DNA of 13,576 nt. It comes from Thermoflexus hugenholtzii JAD2. GTDB taxonomy: Bacteria > Chloroflexota > Dehalococcoidia > SHYB01. The DNA is taken from assembly GCA_945861815.1 (NCBI GenBank), contig CAMAVV010000023.1, forward strand, positions 1 to 13,576, given 5' to 3'. Below the pieces are notes generated by a model. It was not told the DNA's origin and did no database searches. It saw nothing but the letters and a program-made list of their open reading frames with translations. This document shows, piece after piece, positions 1 through 6,099 of the stretch. How positions within the stretch are numbered: position 1 is the first letter of the stretch; each line of letters begins with the position of its first letter. The position numbers and the translations under genes are program-made.

Positions 1-1
1 G

Positions 2-1069
2 CGCGCGACGGGGGCGATGACGGCGAAGGCGCCCCACGTGGTGCCCGCGCCCGATGGCACAGAGTCGTGGCAGATCGAGAATAAAGTCTTCCCGAACATC
101 GGCCTCAACGCCCAGGCAGGCAAGAAGTTCGAAGAGTATTCGGCGAAGGCCCAGAAGTTCTCCGACATGCGTCCCGGCTGTTACGACCCGAAGGAGCGCG
201 TGAAGGACATGGACCTGGACGGCGTCCGCACCCAGGTCAGCTTCCCTTCGGTGCCGGGGATCGGCGGGGAAAAGCTCATGCAGATCGAGGACCCGGAGCT
301 GCGCACCTTCGCCTTCCAGGCGTACAACGACTGGCTTCTCGAAGAGTACCAGGGGCCGCACAAAGGACGCCTCATCGGCTTAGGCGTTCTGCCCATGAAC
401 GACCCCGAGATGGCAGCCGGCGAACTGCGGCGCATCGCGAAGCGCGGCATCAAGTCGCTCTCCATCCCCGCCTGGCTCGGCGAAGTCCCCGGCTGCAAGC
501 CCCTCGTCCATTCGCAGTACGACCCCGTCTGGTCGCTCTGCGAAGAGTACGACCTTTCGATCAACCTGCACATCGCGGGCGGGCGCACCCAGCAGGCGAA
601 CTTCCTCAAAGACCCGCTGCCAGGCCAGGCGGAAGTCTTCCTCACGGAAAGCTCCCTCACCAATTTCACCATCCTCGCCTGGCTCGTCTGGGGCGGCATG
701 CTGGCGCGCCACCCCAAGCTGAAGTGCGTCTCTTCCGAAGGGGGCATCGGTTGGGTGCCTTATTTCCTGGAGCGCGCCGACCACGCCTTCAACCGCCACC
801 GCTTTTGGATGAAGGCCCAGATACAAGAGCTGCCCTCCGTCTATTTCCACCGCCAGTGCTACGTCGCATTCATCCAGGACTACGCCGGCATCTTCGCGCG
901 AAGCCTCATCGGCGTGGAGAACATCTTGTGGGAGTCCGACTACCCGCACACGGACACGACGTGGCCCTTCAGTCATACGGCTGTCGATACGTCGCTGAAG
1001 GGCGTGCCTGAGGACGAGCGGCGGCTCATCACGTATGAGAACGCGCGCAAGCTGTATCACCTGGACTAA
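2..1069 (+). CDS. Amidohydrolase family metal-dependent hydrolase (5' end cut by window edge)
   Basis: Belongs to the Amidohydrolase_2 (PF04909) TIM-barrel family of metal-dependent hydrolases and decarboxylases, cytoplasmic enzymes acting on C-N, C-C or ester bonds of small organic acids. Seen: a strand ending in LHIAGG (His codon at 569-571), the segment SSEGGIGWVPYFLERAD, and near the end WESDYPHTDTTWP with the presumed catalytic/metal Asp at 938-940. The reading frame is open from base 2, and the N-terminal strand carrying the usual HxH metal pair is absent. The ATG at 17 is therefore probably internal and the true start lies upstream of the window. The segment before residue 25 resembles the APxxVxxxDG part of the family rather than a protein start. 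It is the only plus-strand gene here and converges on the next gene. The substrate cannot be told from sequence. Confidence 0.88.
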   Translation, partial: RATGAMTAKAPHVVPAPDGTESWQIENKVFPNIGLNAQAGKKFEEYSAKAQKFSDMRPGCYDPKERVKDMDLDGVRTQVSFPSVPGIGGEKLMQIEDPELRTFAFQAYNDWLLEEYQGPHKGRLIGLGVLPMNDPEMAAGELRRIAKRGIKSLSIPAWLGEVPGCKPLVHSQYDPVWSLCEEYDLSINLHIAGGRTQQANFLKDPLPGQAEVFLTESSLTNFTILAWLVWGGMLARHPKLKCVSSEGGIGWVPYFLERADHAFNRHRFWMKAQIQELPSVYFHRQCYVAFIQDYAGIFARSLIGVENILWESDYPHTDTTWPFSHTAVDTSLKGVPEDERRLITYENARKLYHLD

Positions 1070-1083
1070 AGAAGTGGGGGCGA

Positions 1084-1117
1084 CCTCTCCCTCACTCCCT
1101 CTCCCACAGGCGAGGGA
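1084..1117. repeat. Pyrimidine-rich intergenic repeat, copy 1
   Basis: A CCTCTCC-type tract followed by GGCGAGGG lies between two convergent genes. Similar tracts occur at 8776-8842 and 10203-10256. Such sequences, in which CCTCTCC blocks can pair with GGAGAGG blocks, often act as dispersed intergenic elements; a terminator role here is inference. Confidence 0.45.
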
Positions 1118-1177
1118 CGCCAGGCTTTCTACCGCGAATGCGTTTGCCTAGACGAGCGCTACGCGCGCCTCGAAGGC

Positions 1178-2017
1178 CTATATCCTGAAAAGATGGCCTG
1201 CCTGGCGAAGCTGGGCGCGGCGAGCGTTGAAATCGGGGATGAACTTGGCGACGCGCTGCCAGAACCTGGGCGAGTGGTTGGGCACAGCGATGTGGGCCAA
1301 TTCGTGGACGACGATGTAGTCGATGACGGCGGGGTCCATGAGGACGACGCGCCAGTTGAAGCGAAGGGCGCCATCCCGGGCGCAGCTGGCCCACCGCTGG
1401 CGCTGGTCGCGGATGAGGAGCCGCGAAGGCTTCAGCCCCATGGCCTGAGACCACTTAGCAACGCTGTTGGCAATGGGTTCGTAAGCGTGGTGCGTGTACC
1501 AGCCTTTGAAGGCTTCGACGATGGCTTCGCGTCGCTGTTTCCCCTGGAGCGCCTCCGGCACGCCGACGTGGAAGCGCCAGCCCGTCAATGTCACCGATAC
1601 TTCGGCGACCGGCTTCGCCTCAAGCACCAACTTGGCAGGACGCCCCAGGTAGGGAAGACTTTCGCCGCTGACGAAGCCGCGCCGCTGTCCCTTCTCGCGC
1701 ATCTCGCCGACGGTCTTGAGGATCCACTTGGCCTTTTGGCTGACGAAGCCGTTGATGTCAGCCCAAGAGGCGCGCATGGGCACGGCGACGATGACGCCAT
1801 CGTTGGGGTCAACGGTGATCTGGAGGGTACGACGGCGTTTGGCGCTGCGCACAACGTGGTAGCGAATGGTGGAGCGGCCGACTCGGAGAGTCGCCTTGGC
1901 GCTCTTTTTGTGCTGGGGAGGAGGCATAGGAACGGGGTAGAGGTAAGCCTCGAAGAGGTTAAAGAGCGCGAGCTGCTCTGGCGCGCCTTCGCTGATGTGG
2001 TCATGCAAAGGGAGCAC
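1178..2017 (-). CDS. YgjP/DUF45 family zinc metallopeptidase-like protein
   Basis: 279 aa, PF01863 (YgjP-like, related to the SprT/WLM metallopeptidases). Seen: zinc signature HELAH at residues 238-242 with the family's third ligand in NHSPRFW (H248), preceded by the characteristic QRQRWASC block (205-212), close to the QxRWGSC of the family. The family is predicted to be cytosolic zinc proteases; the physiological substrate is generally unknown. The chosen start is GTG. It has no Shine-Dalgarno, but TACACT sits 6 nt upstream with TTGCCT 17 nt before that, which fits a leaderless mRNA. An in-frame ATG at 1927 (residue 31) is the alternative and would remove a low-conservation N-terminal extension. 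The neighbouring dnaJ suggests, weakly, a protein quality-control setting. Confidence 0.9.
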   Translation of the reverse strand: MLPLHDHISEGAPEQLALFNLFEAYLYPVPMPPPQHKKSAKATLRVGRSTIRYHVVRSAKRRRTLQITVDPNDGVIVAVPMRASWADINGFVSQKAKWILKTVGEMREKGQRRGFVSGESLPYLGRPAKLVLEAKPVAEVSVTLTGWRFHVGVPEALQGKQRREAIVEAFKGWYTHHAYEPIANSVAKWSQAMGLKPSRLLIRDQRQRWASCARDGALRFNWRVVLMDPAVIDYIVVHELAHIAVPNHSPRFWQRVAKFIPDFNARRAQLRQAGHLFRI

Positions 2018-2023
2018 GAAACC

Positions 2024-2052
2024 AGTGTAGCGAATGCACCGGCGAGAGGCAA
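2024..2052 (-). promoter_or_regulatory. Promoter of the YgjP-like gene, probably leaderless
   Basis: On the minus strand TTGCCT (2047-2052), a 17-nt spacer, then TACACT (2024-2029). The GTG start follows 6 nt later, so transcription would begin at or next to the start codon. Each hexamer matches 4 of 6 sigma-70 consensus positions. Confidence 0.5.
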
Positions 2053-2143
2053 GAGGATTCAGGAAATAAGATTAGTGAAACATTTAGGGCATCAACGGGG
2101 CTGATGGAGCCGTGCTCCTAATAGACCCGTTCGCTTCCTAGCG

Positions 2144-2162
2144 TCCCGATAAGGAATCGGGA
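2144..2162. other. Stem-loop downstream of dnaJ
   Basis: Perfect 7-bp stem TCCCGAT/ATCGGGA with a 5-nt loop, 40 bp beyond the dnaJ stop. No T-run follows on either strand, so it is not a classical intrinsic terminator; it could be a 3' mRNA end or part of a dispersed palindrome. A second small stem, GGAGC-CGT-GCTCC, lies at 2106-2118. Nothing else is seen between 2053 and 2201. Confidence 0.4.
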
Positions 2163-2201
2163 TGAAGACAGACCAGGAACACTCAGGGTGACAATAAGTC
2201 G

Positions 2202-3329
2202 CTAGCCCAGGGCGTCTTTGATGCGGTCGAAGAAGCCCTTGTCCTTTTTCGAGAGATCGGGCCTGGGGAGGGACTTGTCCAGTTCCTCCATGAGCTTGAG
2301 CTGCGAGGAGTCGAGGCTCTTCGGGATAACGACGTCGACAGTGACGAGGAAGTCGCCGCGACCGCCGCCGCGCAGGTGTGGCACGCCCTGGCCCTTGAGT
2401 CGAAAGACTGTCCCCGGCTGTGTGCCTGCCGGAACTTTGATGCCGGTTGTTTTCCCCTGGAGCACGTGAATCTCAACCTCGTCGCCCAGGGCCGCCTGCG
2501 TGATGTTGACGGGGAGCGTGTACAGCACGTCGTCGCCCTGGCGATCGAAGATAGGATGGGGCGAGATGTTGAGGGTGATGAAGAGGTCGCCGGAAGGCCC
2601 GCCGTTGACGCCCGGCTCGCCCTGGCTGGTGAGGCGCACCTGGGAGTCTTCGCTGACGCCGGCGGGGATGGCGACGCCGATGGAGCGCTTCTTTCGCTCG
2701 CGGCCCGCGCCTCTGCATTGCTTGCACGGGCTGGAGATGACCTGGCCTTGGCCCTGGCACGTGCCGCACATCGCGACGTTCACGAACTGGCCAAAGACGC
2801 TCTTCTGCACGCGCCGTATCTCGCCGGTGCCGTTGCATGAGGCGCACCGCGCAGGCTGGGTGCCTGGCTCAGTGCGCGCGCCTTTGCATCGCTCGCAGGC
2901 CTCCATGCGATTGATCTCGAACTCTTTTTCCACGCCGAAGGCGGCCTCTTCGAAGTCGATGGAGGCCGCCGCCGCCAGATCGGCGCCACGGACGGGGCCA
3001 TTGCGCCTGCCGGTGCGCGTGCCTGTTGCGCCGCCGAAGAAGGCGTCGAAGATATCACCGAAGCCGCCGAAGCCGAAGTCGTCGCCATTTGGCGCCTGGG
3101 GGCCTGGGCGCATGTGGCCGAAGCGGTCGTACTGGGCGCGCTTCTCGGTGTCGCGGAGTATCTCGTAGGCCTCGTTGACCTCTTTGAACTTCGGCTCAGC
3201 GTCGGGCGCTTTATTGCGGTCGGGATGGAGGTCGAAGGCCTTCTTGCGAAAAGCCTTGCGGACGTCCTCTTCCGTGGCGTTCTTCTCGACGCCGAGGATT
3301 TCGTAGTAGTCGCGTTTTGTGGTAGCCAT
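2202..3329 (-). CDS. dnaJ: Molecular chaperone DnaJ (Hsp40)
   Basis: 375 aa, full-length type I DnaJ, the co-chaperone that delivers unfolded clients to DnaK and stimulates its ATPase in the cytosol. Seen in order: J domain (about 6-71) with DYYEILGV and the HPD motif at 35-37; Gly/Phe-rich linker (about 82-103); cysteine-rich zinc domain at 145-209 with four C-x2-C repeats (CERCKGAR, CASCNGTG, CGTCQGQG, CKQCRGAG); C-terminal client-binding beta domains. The first repeat ends in Arg rather than the consensus Gly, but all eight zinc cysteines are present. dnaK and grpE are not in the window, so this is a stand-alone or second dnaJ. The ATG start lies about 32 nt below a TATAAT box; no strong ribosome binding site is visible. 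Confidence 0.97.
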   Translation of the reverse strand: MATTKRDYYEILGVEKNATEEDVRKAFRKKAFDLHPDRNKAPDAEPKFKEVNEAYEILRDTEKRAQYDRFGHMRPGPQAPNGDDFGFGGFGDIFDAFFGGATGTRTGRRNGPVRGADLAAAASIDFEEAAFGVEKEFEINRMEACERCKGARTEPGTQPARCASCNGTGEIRRVQKSVFGQFVNVAMCGTCQGQGQVISSPCKQCRGAGRERKKRSIGVAIPAGVSEDSQVRLTSQGEPGVNGGPSGDLFITLNISPHPIFDRQGDDVLYTLPVNITQAALGDEVEIHVLQGKTTGIKVPAGTQPGTVFRLKGQGVPHLRGGGRGDFLVTVDVVIPKSLDSSQLKLMEELDKSLPRPDLSKKDKGFFDRIKDALG

Positions 3330-3361
3330 AGTTGTGACGGGCGCACAGCACCCAATGTTTC

Positions 3362-3367
3362 ATTATA
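3362..3367 (-). promoter_or_regulatory. -10 box of dnaJ promoter
   Basis: Perfect TATAAT on the minus strand, 32 nt above the dnaJ ATG. No convincing -35 hexamer at 16-18 nt. No CIRCE-type inverted repeat was found, so HrcA control is not indicated. Confidence 0.55.
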
Positions 3368-3439
3368 CGGGATAAGAAGGCAATCGCTGTAGCATCAGGG
3401 CAGCGGCTCGACCGGGGGACAGCACCCAGAGTCGTGGGG

Positions 3440-4096
3440 TTACGTCCTTTTAGACAGGCGAACCATCGCCCAGGCCATCGCCTTGCCGCCATCGATGCTC
3501 AGCTGCTGCTTCACTTCGAAGCCGTACTTCTGATAAAAGCTGAGGTTGTCACGCTTAAAGGTATCGAGGTAAACCGCCAGGTTATCGCGGTCGGCCCGGT
3601 CAAGCAACTCTTTTAAGAGAACGCCGCCCAGGCCGGTACCCTGCTTTTGGGGGCTGACGCCAAGAAGGAGAAGATACCAGTGTGGGCCGCTGATGTTGCG
3701 CACGTGGAGCTCGCGGATGGCGGCAGAGGCCAGCTGGTAGCGCCGCCACGACTCGCGGCCATACTTGAGGCGCGTCATGAGCTGTCTGAGCTTATAGGTC
3801 CAGCCCGGCTTCGCAGTTGTCGCACCCTGGCGGCCGCGCACGGCGGTCACTGCGACGCCGTGAATCACTCCCTGGGTGACGGTTGCCTGGCCATAGGTGA
3901 AACCATAGCGAATGCCTGACTTCATGATAACGGGCACGTGGCGGGCGCGCGCCATCTCGTTAGGGAAGACGTAGGTAAACATGCCGTCCTGCTGGAAGGC
4001 GCGTCCCAGGACGTATGCCGCCTCGCTGATCTGACCTTCGCGAAGGGGGGCAAGCTGAGGGGGCAGGTTTATCGGTTGGTTGGGCACCCACACCAC
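3440..4096 (-). CDS. GNAT family N-acetyltransferase
   Basis: 218 aa from the GTG at 4096. GNAT enzymes move an acetyl group from acetyl-CoA to an amine on a small molecule or protein. Seen (218-aa numbering): motif A, LLLLGVSPQKQGTGLGG, with the acetyl-CoA pyrophosphate loop QKQGTGLG at 150-157, then the B-motif FYQKYGFEV at 187-195. The layout resembles the GNAT group where a helical N-terminal part precedes the CoA site. Start choice: the frame stays open up to a TTG at 4129, but the likely promoter -10 (TACAGT, 4115-4120) lies inside that extension, so the GTG cluster at 4096-4085 is preferred. It lies just after the MazF-1 toxin gene and its first ~50 codons are duplicated in decayed form at 5951-6128. 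Substrate unknown. Confidence 0.85.
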   Translation of the reverse strand: MVWVPNQPINLPPQLAPLREGQISEAAYVLGRAFQQDGMFTYVFPNEMARARHVPVIMKSGIRYGFTYGQATVTQGVIHGVAVTAVRGRQGATTAKPGWTYKLRQLMTRLKYGRESWRRYQLASAAIRELHVRNISGPHWYLLLLGVSPQKQGTGLGGVLLKELLDRADRDNLAVYLDTFKRDNLSFYQKYGFEVKQQLSIDGGKAMAWAMVRLSKRT

Positions 4097-4114
4097 CCTG
4101 TTGGAGCTGACACC

Positions 4115-4143
4115 ACTGTAGCAGGGCAAGCAGCTAGGGGGAA
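4115..4143 (-). promoter_or_regulatory. Extended -10 promoter of the GNAT gene
   Basis: Minus-strand TGCTACAGT (TGn plus -10 at 4115-4120), with TTCCCC 17 nt upstream (4138-4143). The same arrangement is kept at 6123-6151 in front of the decayed GNAT copy, so the duplication included the promoter. Confidence 0.4.
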
Positions 4144-4159
4144 GGGGAAGAAGTACGGT

Positions 4160-4516
4160 TCAGTCGCGGAGGGCGAGGCTCTTTCTGAGCGCACCGTCAA
4201 TCTCGTGCATCCGCAATTCAGAGAGTACCCCGGCACGACGGACAAGCCTCGCCTGGTCAACGGTCATGATTGAGGATAGGTTCACCGAGCTATCTTTCGG
4301 CAGACCGCTCTCTTTGCTTGAAATCCGAACCAAGAACGGGTAGTCCCTCTCTTGGGCAGAGGTGACGGCAGCTACGATAGTCGTCGTGGAATAGCGATTC
4401 CCTACATCGTTCTGGACAACTAACGCCGGGCGTAGGCCCGCTTGCTCGCTGCCGTGCGCCGGATTCCAGTTGACCCAGTAGATCTCCCCTCGCCTGACCA
4501 ATCCTTGTCCTCCCAT
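4160..4516 (-). CDS. Type II toxin, PemK/MazF family endoribonuclease (module 1)
   Basis: 118 aa. MazF-type toxins cut mRNA at short sequence motifs and are neutralised by a cognate antitoxin. Seen: RRGEIYWVNWNPAHGSEQAG followed by LRPALVVQND, the family's beta1-beta2 region. R29 in GLRP and T52 in AAVTS fall at the catalytic Arg and Thr of E. coli MazF, so the toxin should be active. The ATG at 4516 is used; a TTG five codons in would also give a normal MazF start. The gene begins inside the upstream antitoxin gene (97-nt overlap), so translation is likely coupled. The last ten codons share a 16-bp stretch encoding LALRD with the second toxin. Confidence 0.9.
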   Translation of the reverse strand: MGGQGLVRRGEIYWVNWNPAHGSEQAGLRPALVVQNDVGNRYSTTTIVAAVTSAQERDYPFLVRISSKESGLPKDSSVNLSSIMTVDQARLVRRAGVLSELRMHEIDGALRKSLALRD

Positions 4517-4746
4517 GCTGGAAGCGTCTCCTCGGCAATCCTCGCTCCCTGCTCGGCGAATCGTTTGTTCTCCCGATTCAACTCCAGGTATCCAACGCGC
4601 ATCGCGTCGGCCTCGATCTTCGCCAATTCCTCTTTTGCCGCCGAGGCAAGGACGGCGCTTCGGGTCTGGCCGCGTTTGCGAGCCAGGGCATCAATCTGCC
4701 GTATGACAGTCACTGGCAGGGTTATCGTTACTTTTTCAGTGGGCAT
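4420..4746 (-). CDS. Ribbon-helix-helix antitoxin (partner of MazF module 1)
   Basis: 108 aa from the ATG at 4746. The N-terminal part, EKVTITLPVTVIRQIDALAR followed by KRGQTRSAVLASAAKEEL, has the pattern of a CopG/MetJ-type RHH DNA-binding domain. The middle is an acidic and charged helix ending in PAWEDKDW, typical of the toxin-binding tail. A Shine-Dalgarno-like AGGA lies 8 nt before the ATG, and a palindromic operator lies just upstream, fitting autorepression. Oddity: after EDKDWSGEG the frame continues for about 25 residues of Arg/Ser/Thr-rich sequence, read out of frame over the start of the toxin gene. Most such antitoxins stop near this point, so the tail may come from a lost stop codon. 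The frame can be extended upstream to 4821, but that would translate the operator and is rejected. Confidence 0.8.
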   Translation of the reverse strand: MPTEKVTITLPVTVIRQIDALARKRGQTRSAVLASAAKEELAKIEADAMRVGYLELNRENKRFAEQGARIAEETLPAWEDKDWSGEGRSTGSTGIRRTAASKRAYARR

Positions 4747-4766
4747 AAACGTTATCCTACCAAATA

Positions 4767-4808
4767 GTATGTATATGACAGCATATGCCATCGACATACA
4801 TACGGCAA
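4767..4808 (-). promoter_or_regulatory. Palindromic operator and promoter of TA module 1
   Basis: Perfect 8-bp inverted repeat GTATGTAT (4767-4774) / ATACATAC (4796-4803) around a central palindrome GCATATGC (4781-4788). An overlapping minus-strand promoter is TTGCCG (4803-4808), 17 nt, TATGCT (4780-4785). This is the expected geometry for RHH antitoxin autoregulation; binding is inferred. Confidence 0.6.
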
Positions 4809-4848
4809 CTGAGAGCGACACGGGACAGGAGTGATGAGAAGGCTCCGC

Positions 4849-5166
4849 TTAGTCGCGGAGGGCGAGGGAGAAGTGGATGGCTTTATCAACGGCGGCCATC
4901 TTTTCCGGGCTGAGTCGGGCTATGACGTGGTCGAGCCACGCCTTCTCAACGGTGGCTATGGAATCCAGATTCGCAACACAGACCTGAGGCAAGCCATCTT
5001 CGGGGCCAAGCGCAACCTCGGATCGAATGCCATGTGCGCGAGTTGTTATGGGCGCTACTGTTACAGATGTGCGAACGTCATAGGCTGCGCTACGAGAAAG
5101 CAGCACCACCGGCCTGCGCCCGAGCGGCAAGGGGAGATTGGCCCACCAGACTTCTCCGCGATTCAC
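4849..5166 (-). CDS. Type II toxin, PemK/MazF family endoribonuclease (module 2)
   Basis: 105 aa starting at GTG, which overlaps the antitoxin stop as GTGA, so translation is coupled. Seen: NRGEVWWANLPLPLGRRPVV then LLSR. R18 and T41/T42 in APITTR are the likely catalytic residues, and IRSEVALGPEDGLPQVCVAN is the typical core of this MazF branch. It lacks the GSEQ loop of toxin 1 and is clearly a different subfamily, so the two modules are probably not recent duplicates of each other. The C-terminus SLALRD is shared with toxin 1, also at the DNA level for 16 bp. RNA target motif unknown. Confidence 0.88.
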   Translation of the reverse strand: MNRGEVWWANLPLPLGRRPVVLLSRSAAYDVRTSVTVAPITTRAHGIRSEVALGPEDGLPQVCVANLDSIATVEKAWLDHVIARLSPEKMAAVDKAIHFSLALRD

Positions 5167-5435
5167 CGACTAGCACCAGGCTGCCATGGATTTTTTTCGA
5201 AAACACCCGACGCAGTCGATTTCACCCATTCCCTATCTTCTTTCGTCTCCGGGCGCGCGCGGTAGGCATTGCGATACGCTTCGTCAGCTTCCAGCTCGCC
5301 CATCTGGCGAAGCTGCGCCTCAAGGGCGGAACGAACAAAGGCACTGCGGCTTTGCCCTCTTGCGCGCCGCCCTTTCTCAACTCTCTTGAGAAGGTCACTC
5401 GGCACACTGATCGCAATTTTTTCTGTTTTATTCAT
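5163..5435 (-). CDS. Ribbon-helix-helix (CopG-like) antitoxin (partner of MazF module 2)
   Basis: 90 aa. The N-terminal half KIAISVPSDLLKRVEKGRRA then RGQSRSAFVRSAL fits an RHH DNA-binding domain (about residues 5-42). The second half ELEADEAYRNAYRARPETKE is the charged toxin-binding region seen in partners of LPxPxGRRPVV-type MazF proteins. It ends on a TGA that overlaps the toxin GTG. The ATG at 5435 lies inside the operator repeat, so a bound antitoxin could block both transcription and ribosome entry. No strong Shine-Dalgarno is visible. Confidence 0.85.
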   Translation of the reverse strand: MNKTEKIAISVPSDLLKRVEKGRRARGQSRSAFVRSALEAQLRQMGELEADEAYRNAYRARPETKEDREWVKSTASGVFEKNPWQPGASR

Positions 5436-5470
5436 ACTTTTATCATACCAAAATCATACCAAAGTATGAA
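5431..5470 (-). promoter_or_regulatory. Operator of TA module 2: tandem 11-mers inside a perfect inverted repeat
   Basis: Two adjacent perfect copies of ATCATACCAAA (plus strand, 5442-5452 and 5453-5463) lie between the perfect 10-bp inverted arms TTCATACTTT (5431-5440) and AAAGTATGAA (5461-5470). The left arm includes the antitoxin start codon. On the minus strand each 11-mer contains TATGAT, a good -10 box, so repressor sites and promoter coincide. Confidence 0.65.
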
Positions 5471-5556
5471 AATGATAACAGCCGGATTTGCCGTGGTCAA
5501 TGGGAAGGCTGTCTCACGTTCAACTATAGCCGCGACGCGTGCGCCAAATGCGGGGC

Positions 5557-5880
5557 TTACGACGCTGGTGCTGACGCCGTCTCGCGGCTGGCTATCTCGA
5601 AATCGTCCAACAGCCGCCGAAGACGAGGCACATCTTCTACTTGCAGAAGCGCTTCTTCGAAATGTCCATGCGGCACGTCGCGACCAATCACATATCTCAG
5701 CGCTCGCCACACTCGCTGACGGAGCGGCCTAGAGGTCAAATGGACCGTGATGACGGCATCCGGGCCGGAGGGGTCTTTCCAAAGGGAAAGCCTCATCGTG
5801 TGCGAGGGGTCGTGGCAGGCGCATTCGAAGATTTCCTCAGCATGCGAGCTCACAGACACACTCCCTTCGCCAAGCCTCAC
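5557..5880 (-). CDS. Small conserved-looking protein with C-x-C motif, function unknown
   Basis: 107 aa from a GTG at 5880. A second GTG at 5853, 7 nt after GGGAG, has the better ribosome site and gives 98 aa. Seen: an early ECACHDPSH segment (possible metal-binding Cys/His cluster), then MRLSLWKD, and a core RPLRQRVWRALRYVIG followed by HGHFEEALLQVEDVPRLRRLL. From memory, this resembles small uncharacterised proteins of phages and bacterial genomes with a KYIFGYxxxYGxxDEF core and an N-terminal CxC; I could not check this. No membrane segment or signal peptide. The 219-nt frame upstream ends immediately before this start (TAG then GTG), suggesting it once followed a TA-like partner. No function is assigned. 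Confidence 0.65.
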   Translation of the reverse strand: MRLGEGSVSVSSHAEEIFECACHDPSHTMRLSLWKDPSGPDAVITVHLTSRPLRQRVWRALRYVIGRDVPHGHFEEALLQVEDVPRLRRLLDDFEIASRETASAPAS

Positions 5881-6099
5881 CTATATAGAGTCGTAGGAAG
5901 CATCTCTATCGTTATCCCAGACCTGGGCAAGTGTGGGATCGCCCTCGGCTGAAAGCGCGCGCCTGCTCACGGGGGAAGACACAGAAAGAGATGCCGTCTT
6001 GGTCGAAGGCGCATCCGCAGATGTTTGCCGCCTCTTTGAGTTGTCCTTCATAAAGGGGGCACGCTGAGCGGGCAGGGTTTTTAGTTGGTTGGTCACCAT
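5881..6099 (-). pseudogene. Chimeric open frame: frameshifted GNAT remnant plus antitoxin-like C-terminal tail
   Basis: An open frame of 72 codons. Its first ~22 residues (TNQLKTLPAQRAPFMKDNSK) align with the start of the intact GNAT protein (PNQPINLPPQLAPLREGQIS). The frame then departs from the GNAT frame by an indel, and beyond about 5950 GNAT similarity ends. The last 18 residues, PTLAQVWDNDRDASYDSI, look like the WDNxxDxxYD C-termini common in small type II antitoxins. The stop abuts the next gene. Most likely a recombination product, not a functional gene. Confidence 0.5.

Noticed and set aside
380..1060. 226-codon open frame on the minus strand across the amidohydrolase
   Set aside because: Low-complexity Arg/Gly/Asp composition and no recognisable motif; shadow of the plus-strand gene.
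1193..2104. 303-codon open frame on the plus strand
   Set aside because: Exactly opposite the YgjP-like gene, whose HELAH and RWASC motifs are clear; long antisense frames are expected in GC-rich codon usage.
2144..2162. Intrinsic terminator of dnaJ
   Set aside because: The stem is perfect but no T-run follows on the minus strand, so it is listed only as a stem-loop.
4097..4129. TTG start of the acetyltransferase at 4129
   Set aside because: The extension contains the extended -10 promoter element conserved in the decayed copy; the GTG at 4096 is preferred.
4849..4866. Shared stretch CTCGCCCTCCGCGACT at the ends of both toxin genes as an attachment-site pair
   Set aside because: Both copies are coding for the same conserved LALRD C-terminus of the MazF family and no integrase is present; common ancestry explains it.
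5471..5556. Plus-strand frame with FNYSRDACAKCGAYDAG, resembling a zinc-ribbon remnant
   Set aside because: Short, with no start, no convincing homologous context and overlapping nothing else; composition alone does not support a gene.
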